DNA of 36,494 nt, from IMG/VR virus record IMGVR_UViG_3300021432_000025, positions 1 to 36,494 of that record; one strand, given 5' to 3'. Numbering within the stretch: the stretch's first letter is position 1; every line of letters starts with the position of its first letter. The notes beneath the pieces were generated by a model. That model ran no database searches. It was given only the letters and a program-made list of their open reading frames with translations, and was not told the DNA's origin. This DNA is from a virus. Made by a program: the position numbers and the translations under genes. Shown piece after piece: positions 28,290 through 36,494 of the stretch.

Positions 28290-29023
28290 GTGTTTCAATT
28301 ATCACGCAGGGTTGGGGCGCGGGGCTCGGCATTCCGATAACCGTGGTGTTGCCGGAATTCCCGAACGTGGCGTTGCTGCCGGGCGTCCCGCAATTGGCGC
28401 GCTCGTTGCTCGTCGAGGCCCTTACGCCGCCCGCGCTCGGCTTTGCCGCGAACCCCGACGTACTTTGGCACGCCACGCAATCGGCGCCCGTGTGGGGCGT
28501 GTTCGACGACAACAACAACCTCGTCGTGCAACCTGACTCGGTCATGGATTTCGGTTGGCGCAAGGAAAATCGCATAGGAAATTTCCCGATTCAACAAGGG
28601 CAATTCGGCACGTACAACCGCGTCGGGCTGCCGTTCGAGTCGTCGATTACGCTGACCAAAGGCGGCGACCTTGCAAGCCGGTCGATATTCCTGCAACAAA
28701 TTGACGTGCTCATTGCTCAGTCGAATATCAATTTGTACACGATTCGCACGCCCGAAAAATCGTATGTTGACGTGAGTGTCACACGCGCCGAGCTTTCCCG
28801 CCGCGGCAAAGACAACGCGTTTTATTTCGACGTTGAATTGTATTTCATCGAAATCAATCAAGTCGCCGCACAGTACAGCACCGTTGCGACGCCGACCGCG
28901 AACGCGCAGCCGCCGAGCGCGGCGCCGGTTATCAATCAGGGTTTGAACAACCCGCAAGAACCGAGCACGGCCGTACAGCAATCAGCATTGACGGCCATAA
29001 CGCCGCCCGTGCCTACAGGTTAG
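28286..29023 (+). CDS. Dit-like baseplate/tail protein
   Basis: 245 residues, ATGA overlap with the tape measure. VWGVFDDNNNLVVQPDSVMD, then FGWRKENRIGNFPIQQGQFG, TYNRVGLPFESSITLTKGGD and FYFDVELYFIEIN fit the Dit-like N-terminal domain of contractile-tail phages. A Pro/Gln-rich tail ends the protein. Dit-like proteins form the ring joining tube and hub. Confidence 0.8.
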   Translation: MSVSIITQGWGAGLGIPITVVLPEFPNVALLPGVPQLARSLLVEALTPPALGFAANPDVLWHATQSAPVWGVFDDNNNLVVQPDSVMDFGWRKENRIGNFPIQQGQFGTYNRVGLPFESSITLTKGGDLASRSIFLQQIDVLIAQSNINLYTIRTPEKSYVDVSVTRAELSRRGKDNAFYFDVELYFIEINQVAAQYSTVATPTANAQPPSAAPVINQGLNNPQEPSTAVQQSALTAITPPVPTG

Positions 29024-29027
29024 CCCC

Positions 29028-29414
29028 ATGTTGCAAATACCCTTGAGCGCAGTACCTTCGCAGACTCTAACAATCGTCCTCGACGGGCAGAGTTGTCAGA
29101 TTGCCGTATATCAAAAGCAACCGATTACCGACGAGTACGGGGTTGCCGCGGGGCTTTTCTTTGACTTGATCGTGGGCGGCGTGCCAGTCATCAACACGGC
29201 GCGCTGTCTCGATCGCACACCGATTTTGCAGGACAAGCGATACCTCGTTGACCCGCTCGGCTTGGGCGAATTCATGTTCCTCGACACGCTCGCGACGCAG
29301 GGCGGCCCGCCCACGTTCAACGGCGCGCCCCCGTATTACACGGGGCTCGGCACGCAATTCGTATTGCTATATCTCACGGCGGCCGATTTGGCCTCGGTAG
29401 GCGCGAGTGAGTAG
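29028..29414 (+). CDS. Baseplate plug-like protein
   Basis: 128 residues: MLQIPLSAVPSQTLTIVLDG, then FFDLIVGGVPVINTARCLDR, LVDPLGLGEFMFLDTLATQG, FVLLYLTAADL. The pattern agrees with the small plug protein of simple contractile baseplates (cyanophage Pam3 gp18-like). Position between Dit-like and hub genes supports this. The next gene starts at an overlapping GTG. Confidence 0.7.
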   Translation: MLQIPLSAVPSQTLTIVLDGQSCQIAVYQKQPITDEYGVAAGLFFDLIVGGVPVINTARCLDRTPILQDKRYLVDPLGLGEFMFLDTLATQGGPPTFNGAPPYYTGLGTQFVLLYLTAADLASVGASE

Positions 29415-30333
29415 TTACACGGTCAAAAATCTGCGCGTCACATTTACATTGACGAACAGCAACGCAGTGTTCCCGGGAACCAAGGCAAACCAATTGCAGG
29501 TTACAGGGCTGCGTATGTCCGTGACCGTCAAGGGCGCGGGGCTGCCGGCGTTTCCCGAGGCGTCAATTAGAATTTACGGCATGGCCCAACAAGACATGAA
29601 CGCGCTTGCAATCGTGTCCGTGCAGGGCGGCAAGCCCGAGTACACGTTCAACACCGTACAGATTGAGGCCGACAGCGGCAACGGTTTCTCGTTTATTTTC
29701 TCGGGCCAAATCTATCAGGCCGGCCCCGACTACAGCGGCGCGCCCGACGTGTGCTTGTTCGTTCACGCGCAGTCGGCGGGGTTCGACCAACTCACGCCGG
29801 CCAACCCGACGAGCTACCCGGGTACCGCAAACGTCGCGGATATCGTGAACAACATCGCGTCGAAAATGTCGATGGCATTCGAGAACGACGGCGTTACCGG
29901 TACGCTCACGAACGCGTATTACTCGGGCACGCTCACGAACCAATTGCGCAAAGTGTGCAAGGACGCCGGCATATACGCCTCAATCGAAAATCAAAATTTG
30001 CTCGTCATATCGCCGGCCGGCCTCGCGCGTACGAATGTGCCCTCGTGGGTTCTGTCGCCAACGTCGGGCCTCGTGGGATACCCGGAAGTGCTCGGCAACG
30101 GGTACCTCAACGTGCGGTCGATTTTTAACCCGGCGTTTCGGCAGAACGGGCCGATTGCGATTCAGGGTAGCGACGTTGTGATTGACCCGCAATTGCCCAA
30201 GACGCTCAACACGCTCGCCGACGGCAATTGGATTATTGGCCCGCTGACGCATTTGTTGGAATCGAACAAGCCGCAAGGGCTTTGGTTTACCGATATGAAA
30301 TTGTACCCGCCGAACGCAGTGCCCGCAGCATGA
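29407..30333 (+). CDS. Baseplate hub protein
   Basis: 308 residues from GTG overlapping the plug gene by 8 nt. YTVKNLRVTFTLTNSNAVFP, GTKANQLQVTGLRMSVTVKG, VQIEADSGNGFSFIFSGQIY, FVHAQSAGFDQLTPANPTSY and NGYLNVRSIFNPAFRQNGPI fit phage hub proteins (gpD/gp27-like fold). It would form the trimeric base on which the spike sits. Confidence 0.7.
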   Translation: MSSYTVKNLRVTFTLTNSNAVFPGTKANQLQVTGLRMSVTVKGAGLPAFPEASIRIYGMAQQDMNALAIVSVQGGKPEYTFNTVQIEADSGNGFSFIFSGQIYQAGPDYSGAPDVCLFVHAQSAGFDQLTPANPTSYPGTANVADIVNNIASKMSMAFENDGVTGTLTNAYYSGTLTNQLRKVCKDAGIYASIENQNLLVISPAGLARTNVPSWVLSPTSGLVGYPEVLGNGYLNVRSIFNPAFRQNGPIAIQGSDVVIDPQLPKTLNTLADGNWIIGPLTHLLESNKPQGLWFTDMKLYPPNAVPAA

Positions 30334-32000
30334 GTACCGCAGTAGGCCAAGCGAACCCGTTTAGCGATGCGAGCGAGTTCAACATGCTCGACTTTATCAT
30401 CGCGCGCGCAACCGATGAAATGCAGACGGTTTCTATAGGCCAAGTCAGCGCGGTCAACACGGGCGCGCAAACTGTCGATGTTCAAATTTTGGTCAACCTC
30501 GTGACGGGCGCTAACACGCCAGTCGAGCACGAGGTTATTGCCGGCCGGCCGTACTTCCGATTGCAGGGCGGCGGCAACGCGATCATATGCGACCCGGTCG
30601 TCGGCGACATTGGCGTCGTTGTGTTTGCCTCGCGCGATATCACGGGCGTCGTCGCGGCCAAGGGCGCGGCCAACCCGTCGAGCAATCGCCGGTTCTCGTG
30701 GTCAGACGGCATTTACCTCGGGGGCATTCTCAACGGCGCGCCGACGCAATACTTGCAGTTCTTGGCGGCCGGCGGGGGCGTCAACATCGTTTCGCCGGGC
30801 ACCGTGGCGATTCAAGCGCCGGCCACGACGAACAGCGGAACTCTAAACGTCGTCGGCAACACGACGCTACAAGCAACCCTCGCAGTGACCGGAACAAGCA
30901 CGCTTACAGGCGCGGTAACGGCGCCGGGCGGCATTACCACGACAACCATTGCCGGCGCCTCGGCTGTGTTCTCGGGCAGTGTCACGGCCTCCTCGTTCAT
31001 CGGCGGGGGCGGCGGGGGCAGCGTTACGAGCGTCGGCATTTCGACGCCGGGCGTTGGCGTGGTCGTGGGCGGCGGCCCCATCACAACCGCCGGTACTTTG
31101 ACCGTCGATTTGTCCTCGACAGCGTATGCCGCACTCGCGCTCGCGGTCACGGCCCTGCAATCAATCTCGATAGCAACCGGTACGGGATTGACCGGCGGCC
31201 CTCTACACGCCAGCGGCAGCACGGTTGCGCTAGCGAATACTGCGGTAACGGCCGGTAGCTACACAAGCGCCAACATAACTGTTGACGCGCAGGGGCGTCT
31301 GACAGCGGCGTCAAATGGTAGCGGCGGATCAACACCCGTGCCGGGAACTATTCCCAACCTTTTATATTGGTTTCAGGCCGATCTAATTACAGTGGATTTT
31401 CTCCCGGTATTGCCCAATTCTAGCAGTATTCCGCAATACGTTCCCACGGCGGCCGGTTCGGGGGCGACGGGACTTGCATCAACTCTCAATAGCAAAAATG
31501 TTGTTAGCTTTCCCGGCGGTTCGACAGGTGATTATGATTTTCCCTCAACAGGCCCCAATGGTTTTTTGCTACATAACAGCACCACATTTATGGTGTTTAA
31601 ACCGACAATCGTGTCAGGCGTTGGGCAAAATTTTCATACGGGCGGAAGCGGCTCATTAGAGGTTGATATTGATGCCTCGGGACAGCTTCAAATCGTCAAA
31701 AGTTTAATTGCCATCATCGGTTCTAGTACCGTCACATTAGCGACGGGGGTATGGTTCCAAGGCAATGTGACGTACAATGATACGACAGGCGCGTACGCTT
31801 TTCGGGTTGCTCAGACAGCCGCGGGCAGCGGTACGAATGTTCAAGGTATTACGGCAGCCAATTTGCATATAGGTTACGTGCCCGGTTTCGCATTTTATTT
31901 GAATGGGTCATTAGCAGAATTGATTGTTTATAATCGCGTGTTAACTCCGACCGAAGTTACTAACGTCGAGGCATATTTACACACGAAATGGGGCGTATGA
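30330..32000 (+). CDS. Baseplate spike protein (gp138 N-terminal type) fused to a lectin-like adhesin
   Basis: 556 residues, ATGA overlap. Residues ~30-145 (IGQVSAVNTGAQTVDVQILV, YFRLQGGGNAIICDPVVGDI, GVVVFASRDITGVVAAKG, RFSWSDGIYLGGIL) are the OB-fold of gp138-like spikes. Gly/Thr/Ala-rich shaft repeats follow, then a fibre-type TGLTGGPLHASG and SYTSANITVDAQGRLTAASN. From ~345, LLYWFQADLITVDFLPVLPN to GSLAELIVYNRVLTPTEVTN, EAYLHTKWGV is a concanavalin/LamG-like domain. GC falls from ~70% to 40-50% at about 31,330. Confidence 0.75.
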   Translation: MSTAVGQANPFSDASEFNMLDFIIARATDEMQTVSIGQVSAVNTGAQTVDVQILVNLVTGANTPVEHEVIAGRPYFRLQGGGNAIICDPVVGDIGVVVFASRDITGVVAAKGAANPSSNRRFSWSDGIYLGGILNGAPTQYLQFLAAGGGVNIVSPGTVAIQAPATTNSGTLNVVGNTTLQATLAVTGTSTLTGAVTAPGGITTTTIAGASAVFSGSVTASSFIGGGGGGSVTSVGISTPGVGVVVGGGPITTAGTLTVDLSSTAYAALALAVTALQSISIATGTGLTGGPLHASGSTVALANTAVTAGSYTSANITVDAQGRLTAASNGSGGSTPVPGTIPNLLYWFQADLITVDFLPVLPNSSSIPQYVPTAAGSGATGLASTLNSKNVVSFPGGSTGDYDFPSTGPNGFLLHNSTTFMVFKPTIVSGVGQNFHTGGSGSLEVDIDASGQLQIVKSLIAIIGSSTVTLATGVWFQGNVTYNDTTGAYAFRVAQTAAGSGTNVQGITAANLHIGYVPGFAFYLNGSLAELIVYNRVLTPTEVTNVEAYLHTKWGV

Positions 32001-32001
32001 C

Positions 32002-32370
32002 ATGGCCGCACCGTTCTCAACACTCTTGCTCGACGTTGGCTTGTGGGACTTGACACTTGACGCGTTTGGCAACATCGCGGTTGCCGCGCCGCCGTACGCC
32101 ATTGCGCAGGACGTAGCGAGCGCGTGCCGCACTGTGCTTGCCGAGGTATATTATGACGATACGCTAGGCGTCGATTACTTCGGCCAATTGTTCGGAAAGA
32201 CGCCGCCCGCGTCGGTGTTCCAAGAACAGTTTGTTACCCAAACGTTGACCGTGTCGGGGGTCGTCACAGCGACGTGCATTATTGAGTCGTACTCGGCGAC
32301 GACGCGCGAGACAGACGGGCAAGTTATTTTTACCGACGTGAACAATCAGACGCAGACAGTGAGCTTGTAA
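32002..32370 (+). CDS. Baseplate wedge protein, gp25-like
   Basis: 122 residues: STLLLDVGLWDLTLDAFGNI, AVAAPPYAIAQDVASACRTV, LAEVYYDDTLGVDYFGQLFG. This is the gp25/lysozyme-like wedge pattern (I-A-x-D-V-x-x-A-x-R-T-x-x-G/E near the middle). It would link tail tube, sheath and baseplate. Starts 1 nt after the spike stop. Confidence 0.8.
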   Translation: MAAPFSTLLLDVGLWDLTLDAFGNIAVAAPPYAIAQDVASACRTVLAEVYYDDTLGVDYFGQLFGKTPPASVFQEQFVTQTLTVSGVVTATCIIESYSATTRETDGQVIFTDVNNQTQTVSL

Positions 32371-32371
32371 C

Positions 32372-33847
32372 ATGGCAAACACAACCAACGTACCGACGCC
32401 GGTATTTACACCAACGGGGCTCGTGCTGCCGCAAGAGGCGGCGATTTTGGCCGGCGTGCAGCAAGATTACAACGCAGCGTTCGGCGGCAATCTCAACCCG
32501 CAGTTGACGAGCCCGCAGGGTCAACTGTGCTCCTCGACGACGGCAATGATTGCGAACGGCAACACGGTATTCGCCACTTTTGTCAATCAGATTGACCCGG
32601 ACACGGCGACGGGGTTCATGCAAGACGCGATAGGCCGTATCTATTTCATGAATCGCAACCCGGCTGTGCCCACGACGGTCAACGTGTTGTGTACTGGCGT
32701 TCTCGGTACCGAAATTCTCGTTGGGTCGCTCGTGCAGGATACGAGCGGCAACATTTACTCATGCACGCAGGCGGGCGAAATTCCGATTGGCGGCTCGATT
32801 ACGCTGCCGTTCGCCAACGTCGTTGCAGGGCCGACCGCGTGCCCGGCGAACACCGTAACCAAGATTTACCAATCTATCAACGGTTGGGAATCGGTCAACA
32901 ACGTCTCGCCCGGCACCGTCGGCAGTAACGTCGAATCGCCGGCAGCGTTCGAGTATCGCCGCAAGCAATCGGTCGGTATCAACGCGCAGGGTTCCATTCC
33001 CGCCGTGTACGCGGCCGTGTTCGCAGTGCCCAACGTTATCGACGTGTTCGTGACTCAGAACAACACGAGCGCCACGATTTCGGGCCCACTCAACGGCAAC
33101 CCCAATTCGACGAGCTACCCGGTAGCCCCGCATTCAATTTACGTCGCAGTGACCGGCGGCGCGGCCCTCGCGGTCGCTACGGCCATTTGGCAAAACACCA
33201 ACGTCGGCGCGGCGTACCCGCCGATATTCGCCGGCACGGGTTCGCAGGCGGCGACCGTCGTGACAATCGCCTCGACCACGTCGGGGTATATCGAGGTTGG
33301 CATGACCCTCAACGGGGCCGGCGTCTCAGCCAATAGCGTCGTTACTTCATTCGGAACGTACACGCAGGCGTTGGGCACGGGTACCGTGAACGTCAGCACG
33401 TCGGGCAGCCACGGTACGGCGGCTGTGACGGGGCAGCAAATCGGCAGCGCAGGCGCGACACTCGTGTCGGAAGTCGTGCAGGACACGAGCGGGTACAGCG
33501 TGCCAATCCCGCAATATACGGTCAACTACATCAACCCCGCGAGCACGCCGATATTTTTTGCGGTCACGCTCGCGGCCTCGGCGTTGTTGCCGGCGAACAT
33601 TCACTCGCTCGTGCAGCAAGCCGTTATTGCGCAATTCACGGGGCAGGCGCAGGGCTCGCTGCGTGAGCGTATCGGTGCGCAAATTCTCGCGTCTCGATAC
33701 TTCGGCCCGGTCCAAGCGATCGGCCCCGAGGTTTCGATTTTGACAATTACGATTGGGTTCAACTCGTCCGTCGGCAACGCGTCGTTGCAAATGGGCGTTG
33801 ACCAAGAGCCGACAATTTCAGCGGTTAACATCACGGTAATACCATGA
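32372..33847 (+). CDS. Baseplate J-like protein with inserted beta domain
   Basis: 491 residues. GLVLPQEAAILAGVQQDYNA, SPQGQLCSSTTAMIANGNTV and QDAIGRIYFMNRNPAVPTTV start the gpJ fold, and VGSNVESPAAFEYRRKQSVG, NAQGSIPAVYAAVFAVPNVI, then IHSLVQQAVIAQFTGQAQGS complete it. Residues ~287-355 (PIFAGTGSQAATVVTIASTT, VGMTLNGAGVS, SFGTYTQALGTGTVNVSTSG) are a copy of the mobile beta domain closely like that in the sheath. gpJ forms the baseplate wedge. Confidence 0.85.
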   Translation: MANTTNVPTPVFTPTGLVLPQEAAILAGVQQDYNAAFGGNLNPQLTSPQGQLCSSTTAMIANGNTVFATFVNQIDPDTATGFMQDAIGRIYFMNRNPAVPTTVNVLCTGVLGTEILVGSLVQDTSGNIYSCTQAGEIPIGGSITLPFANVVAGPTACPANTVTKIYQSINGWESVNNVSPGTVGSNVESPAAFEYRRKQSVGINAQGSIPAVYAAVFAVPNVIDVFVTQNNTSATISGPLNGNPNSTSYPVAPHSIYVAVTGGAALAVATAIWQNTNVGAAYPPIFAGTGSQAATVVTIASTTSGYIEVGMTLNGAGVSANSVVTSFGTYTQALGTGTVNVSTSGSHGTAAVTGQQIGSAGATLVSEVVQDTSGYSVPIPQYTVNYINPASTPIFFAVTLAASALLPANIHSLVQQAVIAQFTGQAQGSLRERIGAQILASRYFGPVQAIGPEVSILTITIGFNSSVGNASLQMGVDQEPTISAVNITVIP

Positions 33848-35697
33848 GCTTTCGGGGCCGCGCGCCACTACTCAGCCCGAGCGAACTGGCATATTTTGCC
33901 GGCGCAGCAAACACGGGGTTTGCGTATACCGTTGGGTCGGGCAATTTCACGAACACCAATTCGTCGGGTTCGTATCTATCAATATTCTCGGTCAATGCCT
34001 CGGGGCCTGAAACTGACAACGTGTATGTCGGTTTCGACGTGGGGCTTGTCTCGGGTAATGTAACGGCGATTTTTGTTGGCTTTGCCCTCGACGCGACGCA
34101 TTACTTGACCGCGTCGCCGGGCAGCATAAGCGACCCCGGGTTTTTGAACGAGGTTGTATTCGCTGTCAACAATGGCGCGGGCGAGACACGGTACACGTTG
34201 CCAATTTCGCCGCCGATTCCGTATAACACAAGTTCGGCATTTCTGACGCAATACCTGTCTATCTCGGGCACTGTCGCCTCGGTTTACGCGATCGACCTAA
34301 ACACGGGATTGCTTACTTTTTGCGCCTCGCAAGACGTATCAGCAATCGTCAGTGCGGCCACGTTACAAACATGGTCGGCCGGCGGTTACTTTGTGGGCAA
34401 CGGCGTCACGACCACGACAATCAAAAATTGGGTATGGGGCCCGAACTCAGATTTGTTGCCTGTCACCGTGCCCAACGTCGTCGGCGAAATGCAGGCGGCG
34501 GCCGAGGCGGATATCGTCGCGGCCAATCTAACTGTCGGCACGATTATAGGTGCGTTCAATCCCGCGCCCGCGGGACAAGTCATAAGTCAATCGCCGGCCC
34601 CGGGCACGCTTGTTAATCACGCTACGCCCGTCGATATTGTTGTGTCGGCAGGCTCAAGCGATACGACGGTACCCGATCTTACCAACGCCTCAATTTCTGT
34701 AGTTGTACCCGCGCTTTTGTCTGCCGCGGATTTGGTCATAGGTACAATCACGTATCAGGCTAGCGGCGTAATTATTGCCGGCAATGTCATAAGCCAATCG
34801 CCGCTGGCCGGCGACGTTGTGATTGTCGATACTCCCGTCAACGTGGTCGTGTCCTCGGGATTGCCGGCGCTCACGGTTCCCGATTTGTTCGGGCTCACGC
34901 AGACGGACGCAATCAACCTGTTGTTGTCGCTCGGCCTCGTGCCGGGTGCGATCGGTTCGGCGCCGTCGAAATTTGTGCCGCCGGGCGAAGTGCAAGCGCA
35001 GAACCCGAACGCAGGCGCGGCGGTTGCTGTCGGTACCATCGTCTCGTTCGTGTTGTCGCAGGGTATACCCGCGGTCGGCACTCTGTTCGATTTCGAGGCA
35101 ACGGTTATTTCGCAGTATGCGAACTCGCCGACGATTTTGCAGCTAGTCAACAACCTCAATCAGTACATTGACCAATCGGCGAACTTCGCTAACTTTTTCA
35201 ATTTCGTTTGGAATGTTGACACGGCTGTCGGTTTCGGCCTCGACATATGGGGCAAAATTGTTGGCGTGTCGCGGCTGTTGCAAATTCCGAATACGACCGA
35301 TTACGTTGGGTTCTATCAGTCGAGCGAATCGCAGCCCGCTCAGGATTGGACGCCGGCCGGTTCCGATCAGCCGCCGTACAACAACCCGCCCGTCGGCGGC
35401 GCGTTCTACACGGGGCACAATGCCACGACGGCGTATTTGCTGCCTGACGATTCTTACCGGCAATTGATTCTCGCAAAGGCGTTCGCGAATATCGCCACGA
35501 CGACCGCGCCGGCAATCAATCAGATTTTGCAGAATCTCTACGGGCAGGGCACGGCATTCGTGCTCAACACGGGCCCAATGGCGATTTCGTACAACCTGAC
35601 GTTTACGCCGACCGCAATTCAACTCGCGATTCTGGAACAATCCGGGGTCATTCCCACGCCGCCGGGCGTTTCTGTTACCATAAATACCAACGTCTAG
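33844..35697 (+). CDS. Baseplate protein: beta N-domain, three PASTA repeats, DUF2612
   Basis: 617 residues, ATGA overlap. An N-terminal ~200-residue beta domain (LSPSELAYFAGAANTGFAYT) is followed by three tandem PASTA-like repeats: TVPNVVGEMQAAAEADIVAA (207-269), TVPDLTNASISVVVPALLSA (274-338) and TVPDLFGLTQTDAINLLLSL (343-407), each ending in an S-Q-S-P or Q-N-P and a V-x-V-V/L-S strand. From 412, FDFEATVISQYANSPTILQL, FFNFVWNVDTAVGFGLDIWG, LLPDDSYRQLILAKAFANIA and PAINQILQNLYG are DUF2612. It would sit at the baseplate rim; the PASTA part may contact peptidoglycan. Confidence 0.75.
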   Translation: MSFRGRAPLLSPSELAYFAGAANTGFAYTVGSGNFTNTNSSGSYLSIFSVNASGPETDNVYVGFDVGLVSGNVTAIFVGFALDATHYLTASPGSISDPGFLNEVVFAVNNGAGETRYTLPISPPIPYNTSSAFLTQYLSISGTVASVYAIDLNTGLLTFCASQDVSAIVSAATLQTWSAGGYFVGNGVTTTTIKNWVWGPNSDLLPVTVPNVVGEMQAAAEADIVAANLTVGTIIGAFNPAPAGQVISQSPAPGTLVNHATPVDIVVSAGSSDTTVPDLTNASISVVVPALLSAADLVIGTITYQASGVIIAGNVISQSPLAGDVVIVDTPVNVVVSSGLPALTVPDLFGLTQTDAINLLLSLGLVPGAIGSAPSKFVPPGEVQAQNPNAGAAVAVGTIVSFVLSQGIPAVGTLFDFEATVISQYANSPTILQLVNNLNQYIDQSANFANFFNFVWNVDTAVGFGLDIWGKIVGVSRLLQIPNTTDYVGFYQSSESQPAQDWTPAGSDQPPYNNPPVGGAFYTGHNATTAYLLPDDSYRQLILAKAFANIATTTAPAINQILQNLYGQGTAFVLNTGPMAISYNLTFTPTAIQLAILEQSGVIPTPPGVSVTINTNV

Positions 35698-35709
35698 GGC
35701 TAGCTGACC

Positions 35710-36494
35710 ATGTCAAGCACACTCGTAACACCGCTATTGATCGCGCAACCGTTCGGTTTTGGCGCTGCCAACCCTACGTTCATCAATTTGCCGATTCCCG
35801 TGCCGTCGCAGATTTCGACCACGGTTAACGCGGCGTCGTTTACAGACGGGTTCCCGCCGAACACCATGACCCCCGAGGCGTCGGGCGGCCTGCCATTCTT
35901 TGGGCAGGACATGAACGGTATTTTGTGGATGGTTTCGGCGTATTGCGCGAACTTCGCGGCCGGCGCTCTGCCGAAATACAACGCGACAATGTCAAGCACG
36001 ATTACCGGCTATCCGCTCGGCGCAGTGTTGAACGCAACGGGCCCGGCCGCCGGCACCAATAGCCAATGGGTAAATCTCGTTGACGGCAACACCACGAACC
36101 CGGACACGGGCGGCGCAGGTTGGGCCCCACTCGGCGGCGTCGGCGGCATACAGGTTGCGCTGTCCTCGACCAACGTGACTCTGACGGCACTGCAATCTGC
36201 ATTGCCGTTTCTTGAATTTGTCGGCACCCTTTCTGCCAACGTCAACGTGATATTCCCGGCCAACGCGGGTCAATCGTGGATTACCTCGAATGGATGCTCG
36301 GGCGCATTTACCGTTACGCTCAAAACCGCGAGCGGTACAGGCGTCATCATTCCGGCCACGGGTACCGCTGCGCCCACGACGATTTACGGCGACGGCGTGA
36401 ACATTCAAACCACAGGCGTTAGCACGGCCGGCCTCGCGCCGATCAATTCGCCCGCGCTGACAGGAACGCCGACGGCGCCGACGGCCTCGCCCGC
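35710..36494 (+). CDS. Tail fibre, N-terminal part (C-terminus beyond window)
   Basis: Open from ATG at 35710 (MSSTLVTPLLIAQPFGFGAA) to the right edge, at least 261 residues. GFPPNTMTPEASGGLPFFGQ, DMNGILWMVSAYCANF and STITGYPLGAVLN are the usual N-terminal tail-fibre elements that attach to the baseplate; the edge reads INSPALTGTPTAPTASP, a known fibre repeat. Directly behind the DUF2612 protein, as expected. Weak ribosome-binding site. Confidence 0.8.
   Translation, partial: MSSTLVTPLLIAQPFGFGAANPTFINLPIPVPSQISTTVNAASFTDGFPPNTMTPEASGGLPFFGQDMNGILWMVSAYCANFAAGALPKYNATMSSTITGYPLGAVLNATGPAAGTNSQWVNLVDGNTTNPDTGGAGWAPLGGVGGIQVALSSTNVTLTALQSALPFLEFVGTLSANVNVIFPANAGQSWITSNGCSGAFTVTLKTASGTGVIIPATGTAAPTTIYGDGVNIQTTGVSTAGLAPINSPALTGTPTAPTASP

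Noticed and set aside
1-36494. CRISPR array, tRNA genes, integrase and attachment sites
   Set aside because: No spaced identical repeats, cloverleaf-like sequences or recombinase motifs were seen; the only tandem arrays are coding repeats.

Overview
The window is a contiguous part of a tailed-phage (Caudoviricetes) genome or prophage with a contractile tail. Gene order, the DUF3383-type sheath and DUF3277-type tube, and dense packing with ATGA/GTGA start-stop overlaps all point to a myovirus. GC content is high in most genes (hand-counted lines near 60-72%), and the conserved families are of the kind seen in phages of high-GC Proteobacteria (Burkholderiales/Pseudomonas-like). The host is an inference; nothing in the window names it. 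No integrase, lysin, replication gene or tRNA was recognised.

Layout. (1) About 1-2,560, minus strand: a leftward operon of small accessory genes, several under 40 codons, with a zinc-motif protein, a Cys-rich peptide, an ASCH-domain protein and a repeat-tailed protein that runs off the left edge. (2) 2,560-2,825: an AT-rich divergent promoter island. (3) 2,826-6,131, plus: small and large terminase and three small genes. (4) 6,239-9,383, minus: a second leftward operon of nine accessory genes, meeting the previous block at a large hairpin. (5) 9,504-17,594, plus: a C5-cytosine methyltransferase, portal, endonuclease VII-like nuclease, cupin-like protein, Mre11/SbcD-like phosphoesterase, dNMP kinase-like protein, head morphogenesis protein and DUF2213 protease-like protein, with one HNH gene on the minus strand. 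(6) 17,644-23,770, plus: scaffold, cement, major capsid protein and the neck/completion genes. (7) 23,850-36,494, plus: sheath, tube, frameshifted tail chaperone, tape measure, Dit-like, plug, hub, spike, gp25-like, baseplate J-like, a DUF2612 protein carrying PASTA domains, and the start of a tail fibre.

How it works together. Modules (3) and (5)-(7) are a nearly complete packaging, head, neck, tail and baseplate set. The two minus-strand operons are accessory genes, probably early or host-interaction functions. The strongest regulatory signals are a set of sigma70-like promoters, mostly with an 18-bp spacer, placed 6-8 nt before an ATG that has no Shine-Dalgarno (probable leaderless mRNAs), and a palindrome TGACA-N4-TGTCA present four times exactly, with a fifth near copy on a leaderless promoter. 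Other notable points are a methyltransferase gene that reads as protein in two frames over its last ~800 bp, one beta-rich domain inserted into four different virion proteins, three PASTA repeats inside a baseplate protein, and three places where base composition drops sharply and marks mosaic exchange (head morphogenesis 3' end beside an HNH gene, tape measure N-terminal part, spike C-terminal adhesin).
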